Below, one piece after another: positions 1-10,911 of a DNA stretch of 64,000 nt. The notes under the pieces were generated by a model, which searched no databases, had not been told where the DNA came from, and worked only from the letters and a program-made list of their open reading frames with translations. The stretch spans positions 137,945,927 through 138,009,926 of the forward strand of contig JALGPY010000002.1 of assembly GCA_023055425.1 (NCBI GenBank), in the 5' to 3' direction. Each line of letters begins with the position of its first letter. The stretch's first letter is position 1. The stretch is from Linanthus parryae (lineage: Eukaryota; Streptophyta; Magnoliopsida; Ericales; Polemoniaceae). The position numbers were made by a program, and so were the translations under genes.

Positions 1-93
1 ATGCACAGCGGATGATCGTAGGATGCTTGCTTTCACGTGCTCTTCTTGCTCCCACAGTCTGGCTCGAATCACTAGGACGAAAGCTCTGATCCA
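1..93 (-). mobile_element. Leader start of an LTR element running off the left edge
   Basis: Read on the minus strand, an LTR-like block at about 94-357 is followed by TGGATCAGAGC (83-93). This resembles the plant copia primer-binding site TGGTATCAGAGC, complementary to initiator tRNA-Met, with one base missing. The rest of 1-82 would be the untranslated leader. Any gag and pol lie outside the window, so the element cannot be classified further. Confidence 0.5.
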
Positions 94-357
94 CACCAAG
101 TTCCACGCAATGGAGGCTAGTTGAAGAGAGAGTCTAGGGTTTACTGTATTATGATCAGCACATGATCTCTACAGTATTGTATATAAAATAATAGGAGGCT
201 GTCTCCTTATATAGACAGACTTATAGCCTATTGCAACATAACCCCCTAGGGTTTGTCCTTGCTACTAACCCCATAAGATTTGAGCTTGTCTCACCTAAAC
301 CCATAAGTTTAGGATAATTGCATTGTGCACCCCACATGGGCGCACATAATGCTAACA
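94..357 (-). repeat. 5' LTR of a copia-like element (minus strand)
   Basis: On the minus strand the block begins TGTTAGCATT at 357. It contains a TATA-like box CTATATAAGG (206-215) and ends next to a tRNA-Met-type primer-binding site. A length of about 260 bp is normal for short plant copia LTRs. The 3' boundary near 94 is uncertain because no CA terminus is visible, and the partner LTR and the TSD partner are outside the window. Confidence 0.5.
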
Positions 358-832
358 GTTTGTAGCTCTAATTATGTTCCATTCATCTATCACTCATCTT
401 CATCTATTGTTTGTAGCTCTAATTATGCTCCTAAAACCGAAATATAGTGTGTCTAAATTTTCCTAAAGATCATCAAATTTTAACTAACAAATATTCAAAA
501 TTTTATCCGATTAATTTGCCGCTTCTGCTGCTCCTTTTCCAATATCCGAAATTCTATCTAATCAATTTTCCGCTTCTGCTGCTTCTTTTTTATGTTGTCT
601 GGAGGTCTTTGACGTACTGCATACCTTTGATTCAAGTTCAATGGTGATTTGAACCTTTAATTCTCATAAGATGAATCGTCCATCCCTCTCTACTAAGGGA
701 ATGTGGGGGAATATTTATAAGGAATTATTACTTATTATTAAACCTAACGTCATTACCAGAAGTACATTTTAAGAGAGTTTTGTATAGCAATTCTCCCTAT
801 TAACTTTTGAGTATCTTGAAATTAAATCATAG
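358..832. other. Noncoding stretch with short duplications
   Basis: No gene is recognised. A 19-bp segment GTTTGTAGCTCTAATTATG occurs at 358 and again about 52 bp downstream. Two 51-bp units follow at 491-592. The remainder is AT-rich and unassigned. Confidence 0.5.
491..592. repeat. 51-bp tandem duplication (2 units)
   Basis: Units at 491-541 and 542-592 share the core CCGCTTCTGCTGCT and similar flanks. Because 51 is a multiple of three, the repeat makes a short leucine-rich open frame that looks coding but is probably only a by-product. Confidence 0.7.
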
Positions 833-1600
833 TCACATGGTTCCTACTATTGGGAAGCTTTCAAAACATATTGCCTTCTCCTTCCATTTATGGACCTTCC
901 AAAAGGCTAGTCTCACTACTAGACCTTCACTCATCATAGGAGATGCAGCTTTCTCCTTACTCCAGCCCCAATAAAGATGATCTCCCTTGTCATTTCGCAA
1001 AATCCAACCCATATGGGCCACTTTTGAGCTGCTACACCAACCAGCATCAACATTGTATTTGAGAGAACCTGTTTACTTGGGAGATCAACATTTGACTAGA
1101 TTTTAAGAACTTTCTCTTGACATTTTTGAGCTCTTATTTTCCTCTCTTCAGACTGCGTTTTGAAACATCAACATTAAGCTTTTATTTTTCCTCTTCATCA
1201 ACATTGCAATAGGAGGAGTCTCCTGATAAAAAAATAGCATTGTATACTTGCACACATTCCAGCACCTCACAATACAATCAAGGAGATACTATTATGACAT
1301 TTATTTCTTTAAGACTTCCTTTCTAATGGTGAAGAGCAATTTCTTCACATTTGATACATCTTTGCATATATCTGGATTCCGAAGCCCCCAGCCCAAATCA
1401 CAGTGGGCGAGTCCATGAACAATGGAAGAGACAATGTTCAAGAGTTTCAGGCTCTTGATTGCAGATATCACAGGTCAATGGGAAAATTTTCTAAAGAAAA
1501 GCTTTACCTTTGTAGGTAAGCATCATGACTAATTTTCCACGGAAATTGCAAGATTCTTGGTGGTAGGCCTGCACCTTTGAAAGTGATAGCAAGGCTCTGG
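833..1600 (-). pseudogene. LINE ORF2 remnant: zf-RVT zinc knuckle and RNase H-like part
   Basis: On the minus strand the region starting near 1600 reads GLPPRILQFPWK, the usual entry to the zf-RVT domain of plant L1-type ORF2. It continues through a CDIC...EHCLFHC zinc-knuckle pattern (about 1395-1475). An RNase H-like (RVT_3) segment beginning GWILRNDKGD follows at 833-1021. This order, zf-RVT then RNase H, is that of plant LINE ORF2 downstream of the reverse transcriptase. The frame is broken by stop codons and shifts, and the RT and endonuclease are missing. This is a decayed fragment. Confidence 0.65.
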
Positions 1601-1690
1601 TAAAATATATTTAAGATAACTGGGGTGACTAGGAAATTGCCACAATAAGTCAAGATATTAGAGGAAGTTCGGATGATATAAGGCGGGATC

Positions 1691-1939
1691 AGATGGGTCA
1701 CACTACAAGACAATAATGTTGCAGATAAACTGGTTAAATTATTCAGAAATTTTGAGAAAGCTCATACTTGTGTAAATGCTAGTCTGCTAACCCGGATAAC
1801 TAAAGAATATGTAATATGGTTGGATGATTTCTGCAATATCCCTCTTTTGGAAAAAGAAAAAAGCACTAATGACAAGCTCGTCCCCAGTTATTTGGAGAGG
1901 CGGTTAAATTATTTTAGGTGTGTTATTTCGAAGGTTTGA
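1691..1939 (+). pseudogene. RNase H-tail-like open frame, probable LINE fragment
   Basis: An open frame without a start codon runs from 1691 to the TGA at 1937-1939. It contains DNNVADKLVK, which resembles the end of plant LINE RNase H domains, where a conserved N-x-x-A-D-x-L-A-K motif precedes the terminus. It lies on the opposite strand from the LINE remnant at 833-1600, so it belongs to another LINE copy or to an inverted piece of the same one. About 300 bp of unassigned sequence separates it from the LINE ORF1 remnant to the right. Confidence 0.4.
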
Positions 1940-2224
1940 AGTTTGGCGGTAGAAGTATTTTCTTTCCACAAAGCTTTCTCTCTCTAGATCGATCTTGCTT
2001 CCAAAAGTGAACTTTTCCACTTCTTTGAATCCAAAATCTTTTCACCGATATTGCCTTGCTTAAGTTTGTGCCTCCATGATTGTCACCGATTGGTAAATGT
2101 GTTAGTGGTTTAGGTTAATTGGTGTCGTATTCTCTAGCCAGCTATGTTACATTTAGGTGTCTAAGTTACAACTAGGTTTTCACATGCTTATTTACTCAAC
2201 TGTCTTCTTCTTTTGTTTCCATCT

Positions 2225-2406
2225 TTCATCCTCATCCTCTTCGTTCTAGGTGTCTGGACTAATTCCGAGTGTTTGTTTTTGTGATTTTTGCTAATGCTTC
2301 ACCTTCTTCCAGTTCCATTCTAGATAATGTGTTTAATCCTCCTTTTGTTCCTTTTGCAAGAAGAGGTCATACTTTTTATGTTAACCATATCATCACTACT
2401 TCTCTC
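2225..2406 (+). pseudogene. LINE ORF1, 5' part (cut by solo LTR)
   Basis: This is the upstream part of a plant L1-type ORF1. The frame FARRGHTFYVNHIITTSL runs up to 2406. After removal of the solo LTR at 2407-5944 and one TSD copy, it continues with similar composition into the DUF4283-like region at 5945. ORF1 proteins of this family bind LINE RNA. The exact start codon is not clear: the frame is open from about 2255, but no ATG with a convincing context is visible. The element is inactive. Confidence 0.5.
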
Positions 2407-3250
2407 TGTAACACCCCCTATTTCCAGAGGAGCTGGAGACCGGGATGGTGCCCTCCATACAGGGGATTTTACCCTTTCGTACAAGGAGTAATAACGATAA
2501 GCAAGTGAAAGAAACATCCAACTACTGATTAATTACGATAAAAGTTTACAACATTGGTGACTGGTTCCAAACTGGACACCAAGCCTAACAAAATACATTT
2601 TACAACAAAAAAAAACTATCCAGTTAATTACTAAGCGTTACTGCTTGCAAGTGAGAACGAGTCGTGATCCCAGCGCGTTACCCCAAGCAACCAATCATAA
2701 ACCTGCGGGGAATTAAAAGAAACACAAGGACGCAGTTTTTCGAGTATCAGTAAAAACTGAGTGAATAAACAACTTAGCATGTAAAACAGAGTGGCTCAGA
2801 CAGGCTACGGGGTTTTGTATTTAAAAGAGTTTAAACAGTAACAGAGTATAAGTATAAAGATAAGAGTTTGCAGTATTAAGAAGATTCTCAAGCGTTCAGT
2901 ATTTCCATTATAAATTATCTCAAGTGGCGTGTGTATGCAGAACACGACTTATGAATAATTGTTTCCAGATTTAGAGATAAAGCAGTCATATTAATAATTC
3001 GCAGTAACCAAGGGAGACCAGGATAAATAGTAACAGATGATACTGGTGTATAGGGGGTGTTGAAACCCAACCTCTCTACCAAGCGTTATGGATCGGATCC
3101 CCCGTCCCGCTAGTCATCATACAAATAGCCAAATAGACCTTAAGTGTCGACACCCCCTTAAGATTGTAAGTCAGAAGAGTAGTACTAGATGCTAGACTCT
3201 AGCCTATGGCGATAAGAGTCAGGGCACTCGGAGTCCCAAAGTAGTAACGG

Positions 3251-3392
3251 GTCCAAGACTCCAAAGAGGTAGTCAAGGGAAGCTGTCGAATCGATACTTC
3301 CGGCCGGAGCCAACCATAAGTCCAAGACTCCAAAAGGTACAAGTAGTCAAGGGAAGCTGCCGAATCGGTACTTTCGGCCGGAGCCAACATAG
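3251..3392. repeat. 69-bp tandem duplication inside the solo LTR
   Basis: Two diverged units start at 3251 and 3320. Both contain GTCCAAGACTCCAAA, AGTCAAGGGAAGCTG and CGGCCGGAGCCAAC, with small substitutions and a short indel between them. The LTR has no coding content here. Confidence 0.75.
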
Positions 3393-3620
3393 TAACAGTC
3401 CATTGGTTCCAGTACATGCGATTCTTTCACTTTACGTTGTCAATGAATTCTGACTTAGTGACATTTGAATAAGGGGTTTTCTGATTTCGTATACGAGTAG
3501 TAAAATGACGGTTTAAAATTAGAACGACAGGTTTAGCAATTTCAGAATAAAATACGACAGTTGTTTTGAAATAAAGAAAGTATCAAATGAAAGAACTAGG
3601 CAGGCGAACTAAACAAGTAA

Positions 3621-3780
3621 ACTCACAGGTATATTTTGAGACTGAACATAAATCACGTTTCGACACGAATGAAGACAAGTACGCAACACTAAGCATGTAT
3701 ACTCACATGTATATTTTGAGACAAGACATAAATCATGTTTTGACACGAAAGAAGACAAGTACGCAACGCTAAGCATGAAT
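3621..3780. repeat. 80-bp tandem duplication inside the solo LTR
   Basis: Units at 3621-3700 and 3701-3780 begin ACTCACAGGT and ACTCACATGT. They share GTATATTTTGAGAC, GAAGACAAGTACGCAAC and CTAAGCATG. A partial third start, ACTCACC, follows at 3781. Confidence 0.8.
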
Positions 3781-5050
3781 ACTCACCGCGAGAGTCGTAG
3801 AGTGCTAGCTAGTCAACTACTCGGGAATAACGTCCTGGCCTACTGATACGTCGAAGACAGACTCTACAAACAGACATAGATAGTCCTAATCACAAACAAG
3901 TTTGATTGACAAAGCGTAAGACAATGCACGTGTCCTACACGATATGCAAAATGACGACTCTAATAATTATTAACGCCCAATTAATTGTAAGATAATATAT
4001 CCTAGGTTGCCAATAAGTTAGGAAACCCGAAATGATTTTTAAGAAATTAAATAATAAATTTTAAGAGTGTAAAACTATTTAATACTAACTATAATTATAA
4101 TAAATTATAAGAAAATATAATTTTCAATTATAGAATTTAAAGTACTAATTCCTATGGTTGCAGAAATTGTTATTTCGAATAAAATAAGCTGTTAGTTAAC
4201 ATATCAAAATTACTATGTATTTTCTATATAATGTACTTTGTTTTAAAAGTAACAATTTGTAAATAAACAATTTTAATTGTTAAGAGAAAGAATGATGTTG
4301 GTACTTGTAACTATTTAGAGAAACTCACTATTAATTTAAGCACAAAGAAACTGAAATTTATTTAATAAATAACACATTATACATATCGATTCTATATATA
4401 TTTCCGTTTACTTATTCTTCATGAAAACAATATTAAATATTTGAATAAATACTAATCTCCAATTTTACATAAACTTTCTATATTGTAACTACATTACAAA
4501 GACATTTATTTTCACTAATTTGTCAAGACTAATTTAATTAGCTTATAGTTAATAATTAAAACTACATAAACAAAAATGAAATTCAAACAAAAATGCAGTT
4601 TTTGAAAAAATACAGCAAGCACCCCTAGTACAAGATGAGTAGTTTCACCACCTAACACATTATAGCCTTAAAGTTTCATCTAGTGCAATAAGACCCCCCG
4701 TGCAACCACATTTTATTCAAAATCACTCTCTTCTCCACAGGTTCATCCCGATGATTTCAAACACACACACACCCACATACATAGAGGTCATTATACATGA
4801 TCAACTAACATTTATAGCATAGTAAATCGACAAGAGGGAGTTCAATTACCGGAAAACAGAGGAGGAGGTGGGTTTTGGCGGTGAATTGGCTCTGTTTTGC
4901 CGGGTTTGTTCTCGGCAAAAACAGGGCAGAGGGTGGGTTGTTTCGGGGCAGAGAAGAGAGGGTTGAGAGAGATGGAGGTTGGGCAGTGGTGGAGGAGAAA
5001 GGGGGAGGTGAAGTTGGAGCTGGAGGTGGTGTCGTAGGCGGTGATGTCTG

Positions 5051-5089
5051 GTGGTGATGGTGATGGTGATGGTGATGGTGATGGTGATG
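5051..5089. repeat. (GGTGAT)n hexanucleotide microsatellite
   Basis: About six GGTGAT units lie in the solo LTR. On the minus strand they encode a run of histidines in a spurious open frame. Confidence 0.85.
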
Positions 5090-5944
5090 TTGTTGAGGGT
5101 GTGTGTTGCCGAAGTGAAGGGAGAAGAACAACTTAAGGTCAGTGAGAGAAAGATGGTGATGTAAGCAAGTCAAAATGTGATGTAAGCATTGGAGTTTTTA
5201 GGTGTAGTTGGAGCGCGAGGTGAGACGATGGTTCGGGTACACGACGAGTAGCCAAAACGCGACAAAACTAATAAAACGCAACTATAAATAATAATATCTT
5301 GCAAAATAAAAATAATAACACGCGATAATAAATTTAGACGCGACGAATGAGAAAAAATAATACGCAATAAATATAAATACAATTACGAATAAAGAAAACT
5401 AGTCTCGATTAAAATTTATAGAACTCCGCTAACAAAATTGTGACCATGATTTGAAAAAAAAAAATTTAGAATGCAAAATACATATTTTGTTCTAGTACAT
5501 ATAAATCGTAGCTTTAACGATACAATTATAAAAACCGAATGATTATAATTTAACAAGTTAATTGAAAATTTATTAATAACTTTAAATATATATATGTATA
5601 TATATATATAGAGAGAGAACGTTAACTAATATATTTTAAAAAATAATATATTGAAACAATAGGTCATTCATAGATATTTATTTAATAAAATTGCCAAAAC
5701 TATTAATTGAAACATGTAATAAGATTATTATTTATTGTAACAGAACATTTCTTAAAAATAATTATACAAACAAACTAACTTCAAATTACGAGTAGTAAAT
5801 CACTACACAAACACGCATAATATATGCAACATCTTATTACGACTAACACTAATATCAAACAACATGATTCTAACATTTTCGAATAATAACTAAATCGTAC
5901 AAAAATTACTAAAATAACCTTAGAGTAAAATACGGGTTGTTACA

Positions 5945-6620
5945 CTCTCAGAAATTTTTGGGCAAATAGCTTCTTTGGAAAATTTCTAGGTAATCATTAT
6001 CTTACCGTTTCTTTCATCCAAGCCATTAATGATAGTTGGAGTGCTCTTGACTTGGTGGTTGTCGATTAAAAAAATGACATTCTAATTTTTCACTGCCAAA
6101 CTTTTCATGACAAAGAAGTTTTTCTACAAGAAAGCCTATTCTGTATTCGTGGTAAAGCTCTGGACATTATGGATCGAGAACCTAACACTATCTTAGTAGA
6201 GGTGAATATTTCCTCTACTGATTTTTGGGCTAACATTCATGGAATTCCAATGGAATACTTCATTTCTGAGCTTGCAGAATATTTGGGTAGGCTGGCAGGT
6301 GGTTTGGTTGAAACCGATTGGAGTTAAAATAGAGTCGTGAACATGGATTTTTTCCAGATAAAGGTTTGTATTAACCCAAATGAGCCGCTCATTCCCGGTG
6401 CCTACCCACATCTTCTTAAAGGCCCTCCTCTCTGGGTTTATTTTTGTTATAAAAGGTTGTTCCAGATTTATATGAGATGTGGTAGGGTGGGTCATAAGAC
6501 TTCTGCATGTGATTGGGATGATTGACAGATCATCATTAATCTTAATGATTGATTTCAGATTGCTGGTTTTGCCAACTTTATCCCTCTCATGATTGAGAAT
6601 TGAGAGTGAATCTCCCCTTT
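5945..6620 (+). pseudogene. LINE ORF1: DUF4283-like region and CCHC knuckle
   Basis: This continues the ORF1 interrupted by the solo LTR. The reading contains DFWANIHGIPMEY, typical of the DUF4283 region of plant LINE ORF1 proteins (usually W-x-x-I-x-G-[IL]-P). It then contains GPPLWVYFCYKRL...CGRVGHKTSAC (about 6420-6510), the zf-CCHC_4 pattern with its first Cys degraded. ORF1 coats LINE RNA for retrotransposition. Several in-frame stops (near 6068, 6327 and 6525) show the copy is dead. Strand and position fit the ORF2 remnant downstream at 7850-8690. Confidence 0.65.
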
Positions 6621-7849
6621 TCACTCCTCGCTTTAGGGCTCTACGGTCTAATCGTAAAACTAAGGTTTTGGTTAGGAACCTAGAAGAACCTCTCCATTTC
6701 CTTGCCCCTGTTTGTTTAGAGGAAATCAGAACATAACCTTGTTATTAATATGGACTCCTCTAATTCCAATTAAGAAGAATTTATGTCTCCAAACAGTTCC
6801 CTTGATCTTCAAATACACTCTCCCATGTCCATTGCTCTCTTCTCCCACCAATTAATGCTCATAACACTGAAAATGACCTATCCTTGAAACCCTCGTTTTC
6901 ATTTCTCGCTTTCTTCAAGAGCTCATTACTGCGGTCAAATAGACGCATACATGGTGAGTGAGAACCCGCCCCATCTGCGTTCTTATCTGAATTAGGACAC
7001 AACTGTTGGTTTTCTCTTTCTTCATCTTCTAAAGTTCCTGTTCCATCTATTGATCTTCATCCTCTATCTTTAAAAAACAAAGAAATTGTCTCACCAAAGG
7101 TTGCTTTCCCTCTGGGCTCTGACCTACCTCCCGAAAACATCAAATCTACCAATTCTAAATCACTTACCCAAACCTCTTCACCAAAAATGGACCTCAATGT
7201 TAGTCTGGGAAATGCTGCTCTACACATTCAAGTTCAACGGGTGGACGTGCATGACCATACTTCACTACCGAACCCATCTTTTCACATGCATGCCCCTGAT
7301 TTTGAAGGCTGTTCAATCAATGATTACTCGGAGATGGAGGGTGATTGCTGGAATGAGAAGGAAAAGGTGGATAATGAAAAGACGAATGTTGAATTTGGTG
7401 AAAATTCAATTGGAAGCAGATGATGTTGGTGCTTTGAAAAGTAAATGTGGGCAGATTGACTTCTATTGCCCCCCTTTTGATTACTTGTCCCATTCATATA
7501 TTCCAAGGATGAGGAAGGGTGTAGAGGAGGTGTCTTTCTCTCATGTCGGTAAGTAACATAGAACGGACCCCATTCATCACTTGGTTAATCCTCGGGATAC
7601 ATGTCATTTGTGATGTAATTATGCTGCTTTTTGTAAGTTCTCCATCTCTATTTTGACCTCTAATCACTATGTCTATATTTTCCACTCATATATCCCATCC
7701 TCTAGTTCTTCACAATCTACCTTGGGAAACATAATGTATGCATGTATGAAGATCAGTTAGTATGAAATCCTTTTATCCTTTGTGTGTGCTGATGGGCTTC
7801 AGCAGGTTGTCCCCGAACAACCTCCATGTTTTTCATGAAACTACTTTCT
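6621..7849 (+). other. Decayed LINE ORF1 C-terminal/linker region
   Basis: This interval lies between the LINE CCHC knuckle and the ORF2 start. It has broken open frames (for example 7187-7423 and 7086-7556) but no domain I recognise. By position it is the variable, charged C-terminal part of ORF1 plus the ORF1-ORF2 spacer. Confidence 0.4.
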
Positions 7850-8690
7850 TAGAACTATAGGGGACTTGGTCAACCCCCACTGTTAACGAATGCTTTCGTT
7901 TGACCAAAATAATTGATCATCGGTTATTTTTCATTAGTAAAGCAAAAATGGTAGAGTTTAAACTATATTCTAAACTATAAAAAATTGGGTTTTAACTCTT
8001 TTGGTGTTGATCCTGTAGGTCTCCGGGTAGGTTGGAAGCTTCCCCTCTCTTCCATGTAATCTCGGAGCCCAATATTTTTATTTTCTGCATGTCAATAATA
8101 GTTCTTCTTTACCCTGATTTTTAAGGACTTGCCTGTGGGTACTCTCAATTGCAGTGCAAAAAAAATGTTTGGGAGGAAATCAATAACCTATTACATACTT
8201 CTAAGCAACCATTCATGCCGCTATGTGGTTTTAATCACCCATTTTTTCTCATGATAAATCTGGTGCATATATATGCTTCTTCTGTTCAAAGATCAGACAA
8301 CATGCTGTAATTTCTTCATAAGTGGGGTTTAATTGTGCTTAGACATGAAGGTCCATAGTTTAGCTGGTCCAATAACAGGTTCTCTTTTGAGCATATTTTT
8401 GAAAGGCTTGATAGATCCCTCCAGTCATGATTGCAGTCATTTGACCATGCTTATCAATCTAATTTATGGACTACCATCTCTGATCATGCCCTTATTCTTC
8501 ATCACTACATCCCGACCTCTGTGTCTTTTCCCTAACCTTTTAGATTTGAAGCTTGGTAGACAAGGCATCATGATTGTCATGTATTGGATATGTTTATTAT
8601 GTTTTTACAGTTAATTGGTTCACCTATTTTCAGAGTGCAACAATATCTTAAAATAATTGTCAAATCTCTTAGTTTATGGGAGAAGATTAA
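7850..8690 (+). pseudogene. LINE ORF2 remnant: APE-type endonuclease only
   Basis: The start reads (stop)-NYRGLGQP from 7853, matching the W-N-C-R-G-L-G opening of plant L1 ORF2 with the Trp codon changed to TAG. Near 8356-8510 a frame reads FSWSNNRFSFEHIFERLDRS, then TTISDHALIL. These match the endonuclease (Exo_endo_phos) motifs in which a conserved S-D-H carries catalytic residues. The endonuclease nicks target DNA to prime reverse transcription. Stops and frameshifts interrupt it, and the reverse transcriptase that should follow is absent after about 8690. Confidence 0.65.
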
Positions 8691-10911
8691 TGACTCTTAG
8701 TTTAAAACTCAGAGAAGTCGGGAACGAAAAAAGAAAGTTTCTTTCTGCTTGGACTTAAATCGGTGAGAGAGGAAGAGGAGAGAGAAAAAAATTATTTTTT
8801 TTGAATTTTAATGATTAGATTAATAATTAAGTTTTAATAACTTTAGTTAGGTTACCATTTTAAATAGTTATTTTAAATAAAAGACAAACGAAGGGATCAT
8901 AAAATTCTTAGCACTGCACCCACCAAGGGTGTTGTTGCACGAAAACATTCGTTGCTTTGAATTGTATCCCTGGAACTGTAACTCTAGATATAAATGCAGT
9001 ATTTACTGTATGTATAGTATTCTCTACAAAAAAATTCGTAGCACTTCCCAACAACAACGAGTAGAAACTTCTCTCAATTTATGAGGGACACATCGAATCC
9101 GTAAATTTTAAATCTGAACAGTTCAATGATTTTTTGATTATCACATTTAATCTTTTACTTATCATCATGACACTCAAAATGGAAGGAAAAATTAAATAAG
9201 AATAATGATGATCAATCAAACATTAATTTTGTGATATCAAAAAATGATTGAACGATTTGGAGAGATTTGGACAGAGAGGATCCAAATTCATTTTTGAATG
9301 CTTTTCCCCAATTGTTTCTTCATGAGCCCGGCTGCCCTAGAGCAGACAGAGACCGACGGACGGCGAACTCTCCAACGCCGCACTGTGCCACGGCGACGCA
9401 ACGAACAGGTTCTCACTTTTCACCTCTTCTCTTCTAAAAGAACGTGTTTGTAGTGTATAAACAGTTGATTTTAGTGTAGTAAATCTAAATGGCGTTTGTT
9501 CTCGCCGGGAAAACGAAGTTGGGTCAGGCAGTGAACAAATAAAACCCTGGCGAAGATGAAGAAGATAGACTATGACCTGAAAATGGAAAAATTATCTCAT
9601 TGAATGAAAAACGGAAGGAATTACTTCTGCAAATCGATGCCTTCTACTACTCCAGTTTACAATAGTCTTGTTTTGAGGACAAGGGATATATACAATTCTA
9701 ATAGTGGGAGATATTTAATCGGCCCCAAACAAGGCCAAGAAACTCACTTCTGTCACAGAGAATATCCGATTGCCCTTCAATTCCCAAAATACAGATGTTG
9801 TCCCTCACTAAACTACTAGTATATGCCAACTTCAGTAGGAAAAACGATTCCTTCCTCATTAACTCAGCTTCATATACAACAATTTAAAAACGCTACGCCA
9901 ACCTTCATCCCCTATTGCAGCGCAGAACTTAGGGTTTTTATTTTTTTCATGAATGCTGTTTTGAATTTGAAAGATAATTGTTTGTGTGTGTGTTGACGGT
10001 TCTATTTCATTTAATCTTAACGGAAACTGAAACAATTTGTCCGAGTACATTAATAGATGTGCAACATTTCAACCAGTCCCACATCTCTATTTTTCTGAAA
10101 CCAGTGTGCCGTGAAGTTCCCGCACACACATCAGTGCTTCATAGGTTCCAAGTTCCAACGTTTGTTAAGCTTGATTACTTTTTCTTTGTACTCAGTTTTC
10201 AACATCAATCTTGTTGTAGTTTGTTCTTAATCAGTAGAAATATATTCTGTTTATAAAATAATTGCCACACCAGAGTTGTTATTTCAAGTGGTTTGAAGGC
10301 GGGCAGGTCATGGGTCGGTTCCTAATATGGAGTCACCTGCAATTGTTGCTCACCCTTTGGTTTGGTGTCCACATTTTGGTGGGGCTACACCGTTAGAGTG
10401 ATGAGTTCTCCTTCCTGGTATTAGCTATGGCTTAAACTGGACATTCTCCAGCGGGTGGGAACTCTCAGTCACTCTCAAATTAGATTTTTCTCGTAAATCG
10501 CTTCTTCTTACCGTTAAATGAAAAAGTAAAAGATTAATCCATCTCCTAGGAAGAATACAAAACTTCCTATTTACTGTGGATATTAATAAATTCCACTTTG
10601 TCAATAACTATTTGCTCTTCCAAGGATGATTGAGCCCTCCACACTTGATTGTCTATGCTGCCTCACCTGCTAGTCTTACCTTTTTTTTTTCCATTTATAA
10701 TCTATCTGTTTCACTTGGTGCATTTGTTGTTTTACTTCACACGAGAGTATTGGGGCATGAAACAGTCATTTGGTAATATGATTAGTTTCTACCACAATCA
10801 GGTGTATTATTTTTATGCAATTTTCTGTCTTTTTATCTTCTTAGTGTTGGATTTCGTCCTTCTATATTTTTTCCAGTTGATGCATAATATCATCTTTTTG
10901 TTTTATCAGAC
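8691..10911. other. Upstream region of the F-box gene, no gene recognised
   Basis: This stretch is AT-rich and its open frames are short and unconvincing. It holds an imperfect inverted repeat (9121-9252), a locally GC-rich patch at about 9325-9408 ending in a possible donor (ACGAACAG|GTTCTC), and a pyrimidine-rich acceptor-like site TTTTGTTTTATCAG ending at 10909, two bases before the F-box ATG. The last two suggest a 5'-UTR exon and a long leader intron, but only transcript data could show it. Confidence 0.4.
9121..9252. repeat. Imperfect inverted repeat, MITE-like
   Basis: The left arm GTTCAATGATTTTTTGATTATCACA (9121-9145) pairs with the right arm TGTGATATCAAAAAATGATTGAAC (9230-9252). The loop is about 85 bp. 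No target-site duplication is evident, so it could be a decayed MITE or a chance AT-rich hairpin. Confidence 0.45.

Larger units (their letters stand above)
2407..5944 (-). mobile_element. Solo LTR of a Tekay/Del-like gypsy element (3538 bp)
   Basis: The block begins TGTAACACCCCC and ends GGTTGTTACA, so both ends carry the TGTAACA signature common in large chromovirus (Tekay/Del) LTRs. It is flanked by a perfect 5-bp duplication CTCTC (2402-2406 and 5945-5949). It has no gag or pol, no primer-binding site and no second LTR, as expected after LTR-LTR recombination. Segments near 3140-3190 (ACCTTAAGTGT, AGAGTAGTACTAG) recur in the gypsy LTR D at about 28330-28380, so the two are related. The minus orientation is inferred from that match, since the polypurine tract of D shows its strand. 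The LTR interrupts LINE ORF1. Confidence 0.8.

Noticed and set aside
4805..5173. 122-codon His- and Pro-rich open frame on the minus strand
   Set aside because: It is produced by the (GGTGAT)n microsatellite inside the solo LTR and has no conserved domain.
6193..6624. 143-codon minus-strand frame
   Set aside because: It is antisense to the LINE ORF1 region, where plus-strand motifs (DUF4283-like, CCHC) explain the sequence.
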